64,000 nucleotides of DNA from JBBDWK01 sp040902885 (GTDB lineage Bacteria; Acidobacteriota; Terriglobia; Bryobacterales; Bryobacteraceae), in the NCBI GenBank assembly GCA_040902885.1, contig JBBDWK010000097.1, positions 1 through 64,000 of the forward strand. The letters are read 5' to 3'. This document shows, in pieces, positions 17,406 through 25,507 of this stretch (position 1 is the stretch's first letter; the number at the start of each line of letters is the position of its first letter). Made by a program: the position numbers and the translations under genes. The notes below the pieces were generated by a model. That model saw only the letters and a program-made list of their open reading frames with translations, did not search any database and was not told the origin of the DNA.

Positions 17406-17941
17406 TCCATCAAAGCGGCCAGGTACTCGGAGTCGAACAAGCCGGTACGGTAGGTCCGGGCATCGAAGAACCGCCAGAGGTTCGCCCGCCGCTCCAGGCA
17501 GAAGAACAGCAATTGCTCCTCGACGATGTCCCGGTCGAGATAGTCCTGATTGAACGACCGTACGGCGCCCTCGACGATGTATGGAACCCGGAAGTTTTCC
17601 GTCGAGACCAGGGTCTCGGTAGCGTTAAATTCGATCTGCAGGATGCGCCCGCGCACGTTGATTTGCAGGAGATTCGCGCCGGTATTACGGAAGGATTCCG
17701 GGGAGTAGTCGGGCGGTGAAAAATCGAGAGACGTGCGGGAGAGGTGGGAGTTCACGCGTTCCACAAAGCCGCGGCAGATCGAATGGAGCTGCATGGCCGC
17801 CCCCTTGCGCAATTCCGCGATCTCGCGGGTCTTCCGGATCAGCCTGTCGTCTTTTTCGGCAAGCGCGTCAATCCGCCGGGCCAGCTTCTTCAGCCGCTCC
17901 TCTTCTATTCGCCGCTGCACACCATTTCTCGACCAAGCCAT
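17393..17941 (-). CDS. hypothetical protein with N-terminal coiled coil, paired with an S24-type regulator
   Basis: A 182-residue protein that I do not recognise. Residues 8-50 are a charged coiled coil (RIEEERLKKLARRIDALAEK). The rest is a mixed alpha/beta region with TSLDFSPPDYSPESF and LEQLLFF-like hydrophobic segments, without catalytic motifs or membrane helices. Its start lies inside the upstream repressor gene (37-bp overlap), so the two are translated from one message and may act together, for example as a regulator and co-factor. Confidence 0.75.
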   Translation of the reverse strand: MAWSRNGVQRRIEEERLKKLARRIDALAEKDDRLIRKTREIAELRKGAAMQLHSICRGFVERVNSHLSRTSLDFSPPDYSPESFRNTGANLLQINVRGRILQIEFNATETLVSTENFRVPYIVEGAVRSFNQDYLDRDIVEEQLLFFCLERRANLWRFFDARTYRTGLFDSEYLAALMDQMV

Positions 17942-18582
17942 ACCAGTCTGCCGAATACAATATCCAGAATATCTTTCCCGGCCAGCGAAATATACTCCCA
18001 GGCGGCGGGATCTTTGCGCGTTTCCTCGGAGAGCAGCAGCAGTCCTCCCTCCCGGCGCTTGATGCGCCGCACGCGCGAACCCCCATGGTAAACCACCGCA
18101 TAGAGCCCGTTCGGGCCGGGATCCTTTCGAAGGTGCTCCGAACGGTCCAGCAGGATCAGATCTCCGGCATTCAAAACTCCCGCCATACGGGGATCCGTGG
18201 CCAGACGCACCGCCACCGGGTCGGACAGATGAGCGACCTGGGAAGCCAAGAAAGGATAGCGCTCCACTGCCCCCTCCATGGTGGGGGAAGCGTGCCCCGG
18301 TCCCAGCAGGCCTTCCAGCACCGGCACTTCCCGGTAACGCCTGGCCGCGCTGCTATCTATGCTTTCCGCGGCTGGAATCAGGTCGAGAATGGTGATCCGC
18401 AGCCGGTGCAGAATCTGATCCGCCGTTTCCGGTGAGAGAATTCGGACGCCTTTCAGCACATTATGTATATGAGGCTGTGAAATTCCAGTTAAGCGGGCAA
18501 GGCTGCGCTCCGTGATCTCTCCGTTTTTCACCTGTTCGCGTACTTTAGCGATCAAGCGAAGCTGTAGAACCTTGAAATACAT
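17905..18582 (-). CDS. XRE-type regulator with S24/LexA-like C-terminal domain
   Basis: A 225-residue protein. Residues about 10-60 form a Cro/CI helix-turn-helix (RSLARLTGISQPHIHNVLKG). Residues about 120-220 look like the S24 fold (ATDPRMAGVLNAGDLILLD, then VRRIKRREGGLLLL). The catalytic Ser-Met of LexA/CI (usually DSM) reads Asp-Pro-Arg-Met here, so RecA-driven self-cleavage is unlikely although a Lys is present. A perfect 7-bp inverted repeat lies 13 bp upstream of the ATG and is a candidate autoregulatory operator. The Cys-rich gene 18856-19440 faces it. Confidence 0.85.
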   Translation of the reverse strand: MYFKVLQLRLIAKVREQVKNGEITERSLARLTGISQPHIHNVLKGVRILSPETADQILHRLRITILDLIPAAESIDSSAARRYREVPVLEGLLGPGHASPTMEGAVERYPFLASQVAHLSDPVAVRLATDPRMAGVLNAGDLILLDRSEHLRKDPGPNGLYAVVYHGGSRVRRIKRREGGLLLLSEETRKDPAAWEYISLAGKDILDIVFGRLVWLGREMVCSGE

Positions 18583-18855
18583 ATCCCCATTACCCTATTT
18601 CTTGTTGAAATAGAGGCATATTACCGGCAGTATTACACGCTGAAACCACTCTACTGGCTCCAAAAATTCTTATGTCTAGTATACTCCTTAAAATCAGCTA
18701 TTTGTATGATATTTCATTGTAAAACCTGGTTTCTTTTAATGTAAATTATTCCAAATTGAATTTGACGATTTTGGATGTTCCAGTACATTTGAGTACAGAA
18801 CGATTCGGCGCTTCAACGACGAAAATCGGGGGACGCCGGGAGGACACTTCAACGT
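18583..18855. promoter_or_regulatory. AT-rich divergent regulatory region of the S24-type regulator and Cys-rich gene
   Basis: 273 bp clearly richer in A+T than its surroundings. It contains the inverted repeat CTATTTC-TTGTT-GAAATAG at 18595-18613, next to the regulator start. On the plus strand TTGACG (18762-18767) and TACATT (18784-18789), 16 bp apart, make a plausible sigma-70 promoter for the gene at 18856. GTACATTTGAGTAC at 18783-18797 overlaps that -10 element and could be a second operator half-site pair. Binding is inference. Confidence 0.45.
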
Positions 18856-19440
18856 ATGAACTGGAACAGTACAGAGACACTGGCGCTCGCAAAAGAATCG
18901 TGCACTTTCTGCCAGGGGGAGGGGCTGCGGGGGCGGAAATCCAGCCCCAATCCCTGCAATTGCGTACTGCGAGCAATATTTCGCGCCTGCTACGCGCGAT
19001 TTCGATACTGTGTCACCAAGGAGAAATACCTGAGCAAGATTTCACTCTCAGCGTGCCACGGAAGGGACCGCAGAAACACCTGGGGAAGAAAGGATGAGGA
19101 GTATATCGCCGATTTCTGCCTGGTCAGCCAGCGTACCCTGGACGAGTTCGAGCACAAGGTTTTCCGTTTTCACTTCCTCTTAAGCGCCGATTGGCGGCTC
19201 TGCTGCCGGAAGATGGGCATTGACCGGGGAACCTTCTTTCACGCGGTCTATCGCATCCAGCAGAAGCTCGGGCGGGTGTTCCGGGAGCTCGAGCCGTACA
19301 GTCTTTACCCGCTGGACGAATACTTCGGCGGCACGGTGCGGGGCGCGTTCCCAGCAGCCGTTGCAAAGGTGGCCACGATGCCTCCTCCCGAAGAGCGCCG
19401 CAAGTTCATCGTGCAACACCCCATGCTGAAGTCTGCCTGA
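18856..19440 (+). CDS. hypothetical Cys-rich protein with putative zinc knuckle
   Basis: A 194-residue protein that I do not recognise. The N-terminus has a DnaJ-like metal motif: CTFCQGEGLRGRK followed by CNC. Further cysteines lie at CYARFRYC and a CC pair in DWRLCCRKMG. The segment RLCCRKMGIDRGTFFHAVYR looks like a helix-turn-helix, so a DNA-binding role is possible. GGGAGG lies about 12 bases upstream of the ATG, which is a long spacing. It is divergent from the S24-type regulator and may be its target. Confidence 0.7.
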   Translation: MNWNSTETLALAKESCTFCQGEGLRGRKSSPNPCNCVLRAIFRACYARFRYCVTKEKYLSKISLSACHGRDRRNTWGRKDEEYIADFCLVSQRTLDEFEHKVFRFHFLLSADWRLCCRKMGIDRGTFFHAVYRIQQKLGRVFRELEPYSLYPLDEYFGGTVRGAFPAAVAKVATMPPPEERRKFIVQHPMLKSA

Positions 19441-19457
19441 CGTCCGTCAGATTCCAC

Positions 19458-19491
19458 GGAGCCGCGGAAATTTTCCTTCTCCCGCGGCTCC
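19458..19491. terminator. GC-rich hairpin, candidate terminator
   Basis: Perfect 10-bp stem GGAGCCGCGG/CCGCGGCTCC with a 14-base AT-rich loop, 18 bases after the stop of the Cys-rich gene. No clear U-tract follows, so intrinsic termination is not certain. Confidence 0.5.
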
Positions 19492-19579
19492 GCCTTCCTC
19501 CCGCAACTGCAACTCGACCGGCACGCCGCCCGTGAGAGATAATACCCACAGATGCATTCACATGTGAGGGCGTTGTCCC

Positions 19580-20857
19580 ATGTCTGATTCGATTCGGTTT
19601 TCTTCCCGGCGCGATGTGCTGAAGGGTGGAATATTGGCGGCGAGCGCGCCGGGTCTGTTGCGGGGATCTCCGGCGGACAAGGCGATTCGAGTGGGGTTGG
19701 TCGGTTGCGGCGGACGCGGCACGGGCGCTGCCGCCCAGGCGCTGAAGGCGGACGATTACTCGGAGCTGACGGCGGTTGCCGACGTGTATCGGGAACGGAT
19801 AGACGACTGTCTCGCGCGGCTCAAACGTGTTTCGGCGGCAAAGGTCAAGGTCGATCCGGATCGCATGTTTGTCGGTCTGGACGCCTACCGGAAGCTGATT
19901 GAGAGCGATGTCGATGTGGTTTTGCTCGCCACACCTCCGGGCTTTCGGCCAGAGCATCTGCGCACGGCGATCGAGGCCAACAAGCACGTATTCTGCGAGA
20001 AGCCGGTCGCCGTGGATGCCCCTGGCGTCAGGGATGTCCTCGAATCGGTCCAATTGGCCCAGGCCCGGAATCTCTCGTTAGTGGCCGGCTTCTGCTGGCG
20101 GTACAGCAACTATATAAGGGCCGCGTTCGACCAGATCCAAAACGGCGCTATTGGGGACATCGTCTCCTATTACGGGACCTATTACACCAATCCCGTCAAG
20201 CCCATGCCGCCTGAAAGTACGCGTCCGGCGGGCATGAGCGATGTCGAGTGGCAGATTTGCAACTGGTACAACTTCGTCTGGACGTGCGGAGACGGTCTTG
20301 TCGAACAGGCCGTGCACAGCGTGGATAAAGTCGCGTGGGCCTTCGGGGACAAGCCGCCGGTAAGCTGCGTCGCCGTAGGCGGCCGCCAGATCCCCGCGCA
20401 TGGCGGCAACATTTACGACCATTTCGAAATCAACTATCTGTACCCGAACAACGTCCGGGCGTTTCTGGGGTGCCGCCAGATGGAGGGCTGCTACAACGAG
20501 AACTCCGATTACATAGCCGGCGCCAAGGGCGTCTGCACGATCGGACGCGGTCCCATGCCGCGCATCGACGGGCAGACGAACTGGAAGTTCGAAGGCACGA
20601 AGAACGACATGTACCAGGCCGAGCACGACGTGCTATTCGCCTCCATCCGCCAGGGAAAGCCGGTGAACGACGGCGAGCGCATGGCCACTAGCACCTTGCT
20701 TGCGATCATGGGGCGGATGGCGGCCTACACCGGCCAGCAGGTCACCTGGGAACAGGTCTTGAATTCGCAGGAGCGGATCTTCCCGGAGAAGATCGACTGG
20801 GATATGAGCTTGCCTGTGGCGCCAATGGCCCGCCCGGGAATCACAAAGCTGCTGTAG
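19580..20857 (+). CDS. Tat-exported Gfo/Idh/MocA-family oxidoreductase
   Basis: A 425-residue protein. The N-terminus SSRRDVLKGGILAASAPGLL is a twin-arginine signal. The Rossmann motif VGLVGCGGRGTGAAAQ follows at about 40, with the family sugar-dehydrogenase motif EKPVAVDAPGV (Lys of EKP) and a C-terminal Gfo/Idh beta-sheet domain. Exported members use tightly bound NAD(P) and act on sugars or inositol-like substrates in the periplasm. It is followed 3 bp later by the SUMF1-fold gene, so the two form an operon. The substrate is not evident. Confidence 0.92.
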   Translation: MSDSIRFSSRRDVLKGGILAASAPGLLRGSPADKAIRVGLVGCGGRGTGAAAQALKADDYSELTAVADVYRERIDDCLARLKRVSAAKVKVDPDRMFVGLDAYRKLIESDVDVVLLATPPGFRPEHLRTAIEANKHVFCEKPVAVDAPGVRDVLESVQLAQARNLSLVAGFCWRYSNYIRAAFDQIQNGAIGDIVSYYGTYYTNPVKPMPPESTRPAGMSDVEWQICNWYNFVWTCGDGLVEQAVHSVDKVAWAFGDKPPVSCVAVGGRQIPAHGGNIYDHFEINYLYPNNVRAFLGCRQMEGCYNENSDYIAGAKGVCTIGRGPMPRIDGQTNWKFEGTKNDMYQAEHDVLFASIRQGKPVNDGERMATSTLLAIMGRMAAYTGQQVTWEQVLNSQERIFPEKIDWDMSLPVAPMARPGITKLL

Positions 20858-20860
20858 CAA

Positions 20861-21865
20861 ATGCGCTTCGTTTTCGCGTTATTGTTTATGGCCGCCGTTC
20901 TGGCCATGGCCCAACCCCAAGCCGAGCGGGAGACCGTAAAGCAACTGCATGCGCGCATTGCCGCGAACAGTGCGGCGGTGGAAGACATGACGCCGTACAA
21001 AGCGACGCTTCCGGCCACGGACGTCAGCTTTGAGATGATGCCAATCCCGGGCGGCGAATTCGCGATGGGCAGTCCGGAAACCAAGGACGAGGGGCCGCGG
21101 CGAACGGTCAAAGTTTCTCCGTTCTGGATGGGCAGGACCGAGGTGAGCTGGGACGAGTACCGTCCGTTCATGTTCTCGAAGATGGCGAAAGAGGGCCTGA
21201 AGAAGGACGAAGTGGTGGACGCGATCAGCCGGCCAACGCCGCCTTACGTCGAGATGAGCTTCGGCATGGGCATCAACGGGTACCCCGCCATCAGCATGAC
21301 CCAGCACGCCGCGAACAAGTACGCCCAGTGGCTGAGCGCCAAGACGGGTCACTTCTACAGACTGCCAACGGAAGCCGAATGGGAGTACGCGTGCCGCGCC
21401 GGAACCACATCCGCCTACTCCTTCGGCGACGACGCATCCATGCTGGGCGACTATGCATGGTGGTCGGGCAATAGCGGCGGGCAGTACCAGAAGGTTGGGA
21501 CGAAAAAGCCAAACCCGTGGGGCCTCCATGACATGCACGGCAATGTCATGGAGTGGACTCTCGATCAATACGACCCCGCGGGATACGCCGGACTGCCGCA
21601 GGAGAATCCCTGGCGGGTATCCACCCAGCCGTATCCACAAACGGTGCGCGGCGGATCGTGGATGGACGATGCCGAACAACTGCGCTGCGGCGCGCGTGTC
21701 GGCTCGGACCCGTCGTGGAAGCAGCAGGATCCGCAACTTCCGAAGAGCATCTGGTACCACACCGACGCGCAGGGGCTTGGCTTCCGGCTGGTTCGCCCGC
21801 TGAAAGTTCCCAGTGCCGAGGAGATGTACAAGTTCTGGAACAGTGGCGTTGAGAACGAGCCTTAG
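20861..21865 (+). CDS. exported SUMF1/FGE-fold protein lacking the catalytic cysteines
   Basis: A 334-residue protein with signal peptide MRFVFALLFMAAVLAMAQ. The formylglycine-generating-enzyme-sulfatase fold is clear: PIPGGEFAMGSPE, FWMGRTEVSWDEY, YRLPTEAEWEYACRAGT, NPWGLHDMHGNVMEW and GLGFRLVRP. In true FGE the RGGSW motif is followed by a C-x4-C pair that does the copper-dependent chemistry. Here it reads RGGSWMDDAEQLRCGAR and the pair is absent. It is thus probably a binding or structural member, not the activator of the sulfatase at 497. Co-transcribed with the Gfo/Idh gene. Confidence 0.88.
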   Translation: MRFVFALLFMAAVLAMAQPQAERETVKQLHARIAANSAAVEDMTPYKATLPATDVSFEMMPIPGGEFAMGSPETKDEGPRRTVKVSPFWMGRTEVSWDEYRPFMFSKMAKEGLKKDEVVDAISRPTPPYVEMSFGMGINGYPAISMTQHAANKYAQWLSAKTGHFYRLPTEAEWEYACRAGTTSAYSFGDDASMLGDYAWWSGNSGGQYQKVGTKKPNPWGLHDMHGNVMEWTLDQYDPAGYAGLPQENPWRVSTQPYPQTVRGGSWMDDAEQLRCGARVGSDPSWKQQDPQLPKSIWYHTDAQGLGFRLVRPLKVPSAEEMYKFWNSGVENEP

Positions 21866-22748
21866 GCTATTCCTTCCGTTCCTGTTTGCCTGCGGTCTGC
21901 AGAGTGCCGGCCGGTATGAGGCCGCTGAGCCCCATATGGGTACTCTCGCCAGCATCACGCTCTACGCCGAAGACGCTAATCAGGCGCAGCGCGGATTTGT
22001 GAAGGCGTTTAAACGAATCGCGGAGTTGGACCGGATTCTGTCCGACTACAAGCCGGACAGCCAACTCTCGCGGGTGTGCGACGCGCAGCGGCCGGTGCAT
22101 CCCGACCTCTTCCGGGTTCTTGTTACGGCGCAGAGGCTGGCAGCGGAAACGGAAGGCGCTTTCGACATTACGGCCGGTCCAGTTGTTCGTATCTGGCGTG
22201 CGGCAAGAGTCGGCAAACGCCTGCCGGATGAAACGGCTATCGCGGAAGCGCTCGGCCGGTCGGGTTACCGCAAGCTCCAAATGTCCAAATCGGACCGCGT
22301 CGTCCGGTGCCTGGCGCCGGGGATGCAACTGGATGCCGGTGGAATCGCGAAAGGTTATGCGGCCGATGAAGCTCTCGCGGTTCTTCGAGCGCAGGGAATC
22401 GCGAGCGCTCTGGTTGCCCTCGGCGGAGATATTGCCGCAAGCGATGCACCTCCTGGAAAACCGGGCTGGACGGTCCGCGCTCAGGATGAAACTCTGCTGC
22501 TTTCCCATGCGGCCGTCTCGACATCCGGGGATGAGTTTCAGTTCCTGGAAGTTGACGGCATCCGATATTCCCACATCGTCGATCCGCGCACGGGAATGCC
22601 TCTTCGCGGCTCGCGTCGATTCTCCGTAGTGGCGGACGAGGCTATGACGGCCGATAGTCTCGCCACGGCCGTCAGTGTTCTCGGTCCGAAGCGAATAAAG
22701 GAAATCGAGCGCAGGTATCGGGTCCGGGTCATCGTCTCCGGGCCATGA
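21843..22748 (+). CDS. ApbE-family FAD:protein FMN transferase
   Basis: About 301 residues from GTG 21843 (TTG at 21849 is also possible); the open frame begins at 21813 within the preceding gene. A hydrophobic export segment (LRLFLPFLFACG) ends in a cysteine that could be lipidated. ApbE motifs: MGTLASITLY, FDITAGPVVRIWR, DAGGIAKGYAADEAL (flavin-binding), ALVALGGDI, SHIVDPRTGMP and TADSLATA. It transfers FMN from FAD to Thr/Ser of exported flavoproteins such as Rnf/Nqr subunits; no such target is in the window. It overlaps the SUMF1-fold gene by 23 bp. Confidence 0.9.
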   Translation: MALRTSLRLFLPFLFACGLQSAGRYEAAEPHMGTLASITLYAEDANQAQRGFVKAFKRIAELDRILSDYKPDSQLSRVCDAQRPVHPDLFRVLVTAQRLAAETEGAFDITAGPVVRIWRAARVGKRLPDETAIAEALGRSGYRKLQMSKSDRVVRCLAPGMQLDAGGIAKGYAADEALAVLRAQGIASALVALGGDIAASDAPPGKPGWTVRAQDETLLLSHAAVSTSGDEFQFLEVDGIRYSHIVDPRTGMPLRGSRRFSVVADEAMTADSLATAVSVLGPKRIKEIERRYRVRVIVSGP

Positions 22749-22751
22749 AAG

Positions 22752-24029
22752 CTATCGCCGCTCCACCCGGTTCCCGGCGATCCATACCGACTGGATCGTC
22801 CGCATGTTCCGGATATCGTCGAGCGGGTTCTTCTCCAGCACCAGCAGGTCCGCCCACGCGCCCGGCTCCAGCGTGCCGATCTTGCCGGAGACCTGCATGC
22901 ACCGCGCGGCGTCGCCGGTCGCCGACTTCAAAATCTGCATCGGTGTAAGCCCCGCCTTGGCCATCAGGTCCATTTCCATGTGCTCGAAGTAGCCCTGGAA
23001 GCGCGCGGGAGGGCCGGTGTCCGTGCCGAACGCGATGCGGACTCCTGAATCAACCAGTTTCTTCAAGTTGCGGCTGGCTACTTCCAGCGCCTCTTTGTAA
23101 CGTTGCGCCGACTTGCTGGTGCGCATCGCCTCTTGCCGCTTCGCGTCCTGGAGCTGGTTCAGAACCTGCCGGTCGGCCTCGCGCAGGAAGAACGGATCGT
23201 CGAAGAAGGCGGGCTTGGTTTCATAAACGAATGTCGAGACCTCGCGGGTCAGGGTAGGGCAGACGCACACGTCGCGCTTCTTGAGGAGCGCGATCGTCTC
23301 CGCGTCGATCTCGCGGTCGCGGACGCTGTGAACCACGAAGTCGGCGCCCGCTTCGAGCAGCGAGCGCGCATCGTCCAGATAGAAGAGATGGGCCGCCACG
23401 CGCAGCTTCTTCTCGTGCGCGCGCTGGATGATCGCGCGGTAGACCTCCGGCCGCATCTTCGGCGACGTTCCGAGATTATCGTCCACCCGAATCTTGACGA
23501 TATCGGCCTTCATGGCCGCCGCCTCGTCAACCACTTTGACGGCCTCTTCCGGCGTTTTGCCCGCGGCGATCGGGCCGGCCAGATACAGGCGGGTGTGCGC
23601 GAGACCGGGAGTCTCCTGCCGGTCGCGCAGCCGAAATCCTATCGCGCGGTCGCCGCCCAGGCTGAAGACCGTGGTCACGCCGTAACGCGCATACAATCCG
23701 AGTTGCCGAAGCAGGTTCTCCTCGGTGTAAAATTCCGGGCCGGAGCGCAGCCCTTGGGTGTCCGCGACATGGCCATGGGCATTGATGAGCCCCGGCACGA
23801 TGGTTTTGCCCGCCAGATCGATGCGCGTCGCGCCCGCCGGGACCGTCGCCTGCGCGCCCGCAGCTTCAATGCGCCCGTCACGGACCACGACCGCGCCGCG
23901 CTCGATGGCGGCTTTTCCGGTTCCGTCGATGATGCGGGCGTTGATGAATGCCTTAACGTCCGCGGCCTGCGCGCTCGCCACCGCGCTCAGCCACAGCGTA
24001 AATCCGATTGCCGCGTATCGTAGGTTCAT
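22752..24029 (-). CDS. exported amidohydrolase-family protein
   Basis: A 425-residue protein with signal peptide MNLRYAAIGFTLWLSAVASAQA. The amidohydrolase superfamily is shown by KTIVPGLINAHGHVAD (metal ligands His85 and His87), two later histidines (RVAAHLFYLDDAR, DFVVHSVRDRE) and the catalytic Asp in AFGTDTG. The beta-sandwich N- and C-terminal halves (VVRDGRIEAAG, ADLLVLEKNPLDDIRN) are typical of prolidase/imidazolonepropionase-like members. It converges on apbE with a 3-bp gap. The substrate is unknown; exported peptide or cyclic amide hydrolysis is likely. Confidence 0.92.
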   Translation of the reverse strand: MNLRYAAIGFTLWLSAVASAQAADVKAFINARIIDGTGKAAIERGAVVVRDGRIEAAGAQATVPAGATRIDLAGKTIVPGLINAHGHVADTQGLRSGPEFYTEENLLRQLGLYARYGVTTVFSLGGDRAIGFRLRDRQETPGLAHTRLYLAGPIAAGKTPEEAVKVVDEAAAMKADIVKIRVDDNLGTSPKMRPEVYRAIIQRAHEKKLRVAAHLFYLDDARSLLEAGADFVVHSVRDREIDAETIALLKKRDVCVCPTLTREVSTFVYETKPAFFDDPFFLREADRQVLNQLQDAKRQEAMRTSKSAQRYKEALEVASRNLKKLVDSGVRIAFGTDTGPPARFQGYFEHMEMDLMAKAGLTPMQILKSATGDAARCMQVSGKIGTLEPGAWADLLVLEKNPLDDIRNMRTIQSVWIAGNRVERR

Positions 24030-24088
24030 GTCACCTCCCGAATGGCAAATCTTACCACTGCCGGGGGCAATGCTACACTGTGGCTGCC

Positions 24089-24616
24089 ATGAAGAGCTCC
24101 CCGTTCATTCCAATGGAGGAGTACCTCGAAGCCAGCTACCGCCCGGACCGCGACTACGTGGAAGGGCGGCTGGTGGAGCGTAATGTGGGGGAACGCGACC
24201 ACAGTTTATTGCAGGCGACTCTCATTGCATACTTGTTCGCGCGCCGGGCCGAGCTTGGCATTCACGTCTTCCCCGAACAGCGTGTTCAGGTAAAGGCCGA
24301 CCGCTTCCGCGTTCCCGACTTATGCATAGTCGCGGGTCCGTTGCCCTCCGAGCAAATCTTCCGCCAGCCGCCGTTCCTATGCATTGAGATTCTTTCGCCG
24401 CGCGACCGGATGGCCGAGATGCAGGAGCGCGTTGACGACTACTTGAAGTTCGGCGTGCGATACGTATGGGTCATCAACCCCCAGACCCGCCACACGCTGA
24501 TATACACTTCTGAAGGCGTGAACGAAGCCAGAGACGGAATCCTGCGCACCGAAAACCCACACATTGCCGTCAACCTGAACGAGATCCTTCCATCAACCGC
24601 CCAAAACATCCCGTAG
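24089..24616 (+). CDS. Uma2-family (DUF820) putative restriction endonuclease-like protein
   Basis: 175 residues from ATG 24089; the frame is open to 24008. It matches the PD-(D/E)XK-fold Uma2 family: SPFIPMEEYLEASYRPDRDY, VEGRLVERN, DRFRVPDLCIVAG (catalytic Asp), PPFLCIEILSPRDR (E-x-L-S-P), then the YVWVINPQTR strand. The family is multi-copy in cyanobacteria, Acidobacteriota and Chloroflexota, and its biological role is unclear. The 3' end overlaps the convergent epimerase gene by 24 bp. Confidence 0.9.
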   Translation: MKSSPFIPMEEYLEASYRPDRDYVEGRLVERNVGERDHSLLQATLIAYLFARRAELGIHVFPEQRVQVKADRFRVPDLCIVAGPLPSEQIFRQPPFLCIEILSPRDRMAEMQERVDDYLKFGVRYVWVINPQTRHTLIYTSEGVNEARDGILRTENPHIAVNLNEILPSTAQNIP

Positions 24617-25465
24617 CGCCGGTCCCAACTCCGGGAAGCGGAACCGGTACCCCGCGTTCAGGGCCGCTTTTGGCAGCACTTTCTGACTTTCCAGCAGCAC
24701 GCCGGCCATCTCGCCCATCAGCGTCTTGAGCGCCAATGCAGGCGCCGGGAAGATCGCCGGCCGTCCCAGCGCCGAAGCCAGCTCGCGAGTGAACTGAGCG
24801 TTCGTGACCGGATTGGGCGCCGTCCCATTCACCGGGCCGGAGAGTGGCTGGTCAATGGCGAAGCGGATCAGTCCAACCAGGTCGTCAATGTGTATCCAGC
24901 TCATCCACTGTCTGCCGGAGCCGAGCCGCCCGCCGACGAATGCTTTGAACGGCGGCAGCATCTTCTCCAGCGCTCCTCCGCCTTTACCAAGCACGATGCC
25001 GGTGCGCAGCTTCACCACGCGAATTCCCAGCGCCTCGGCCAAATCGGCCTCCCGCTCCCAGGCCGTGCAGAGTTCCGGAAGAAATCCCGAACCTGGAGTT
25101 GAGGACTCGGTCAACGTCTCATCGCCCCGGTCTCCGTAGATGCCGATGGCCGAGCCCGAAACCAGAACGGCGGGGCGGCGGGAAAGCGTCGAAAGGCCCT
25201 GAATCAAGCGGCGCGTTCCCTGCACCCGGCTTTCGCGAATGGCGGCTTTGGCTTCCGGCGTCCAGCGCTGCCCGACAGATTCTCCAGCCAGATGGACGAT
25301 CGCATCGGCCGAAGAAAGACTCTCCGCCGGCGGTTCCTCCTTCATGGGCTCCCACCGCATCCCGCGGCTGCGGCTGAGCACGATTACCTTGTGCGCGTCC
25401 GCCGAAAGGCGTTCTTCGAGCTTCCGGCCGATGAATCCGGTGCCTCCGGTTATTGTGATGTTCAT
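24593..25465 (-). CDS. TIGR01777-family NAD-dependent epimerase/SulA-like cell-division-associated protein
   Basis: 290 residues from ATG 25465; the frame continues upstream without support. The Rossmann motif ITGGTGFIGRKL is at the start. Family motifs: IVHLAGESVGQRWT, SGSAIGIYGDRGDETLTE, LRTGIVLGKGGGALEKML, WMSWIHIDDL and NGTAPNPVTNAQFT. This extended-SDR family (YfcH-like) binds a dinucleotide; the physiological reaction is not established. The start is 42 bp from the divergent radical SAM gene, so they share a promoter region. Confidence 0.92.
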   Translation of the reverse strand: MNITITGGTGFIGRKLEERLSADAHKVIVLSRSRGMRWEPMKEEPPAESLSSADAIVHLAGESVGQRWTPEAKAAIRESRVQGTRRLIQGLSTLSRRPAVLVSGSAIGIYGDRGDETLTESSTPGSGFLPELCTAWEREADLAEALGIRVVKLRTGIVLGKGGGALEKMLPPFKAFVGGRLGSGRQWMSWIHIDDLVGLIRFAIDQPLSGPVNGTAPNPVTNAQFTRELASALGRPAIFPAPALALKTLMGEMAGVLLESQKVLPKAALNAGYRFRFPELGPALRDVLGG

Positions 25466-25507
25466 GCTTGTGCCGTCCTCTCCAAAGGTACAATTATTAG
25501 GACTCTC

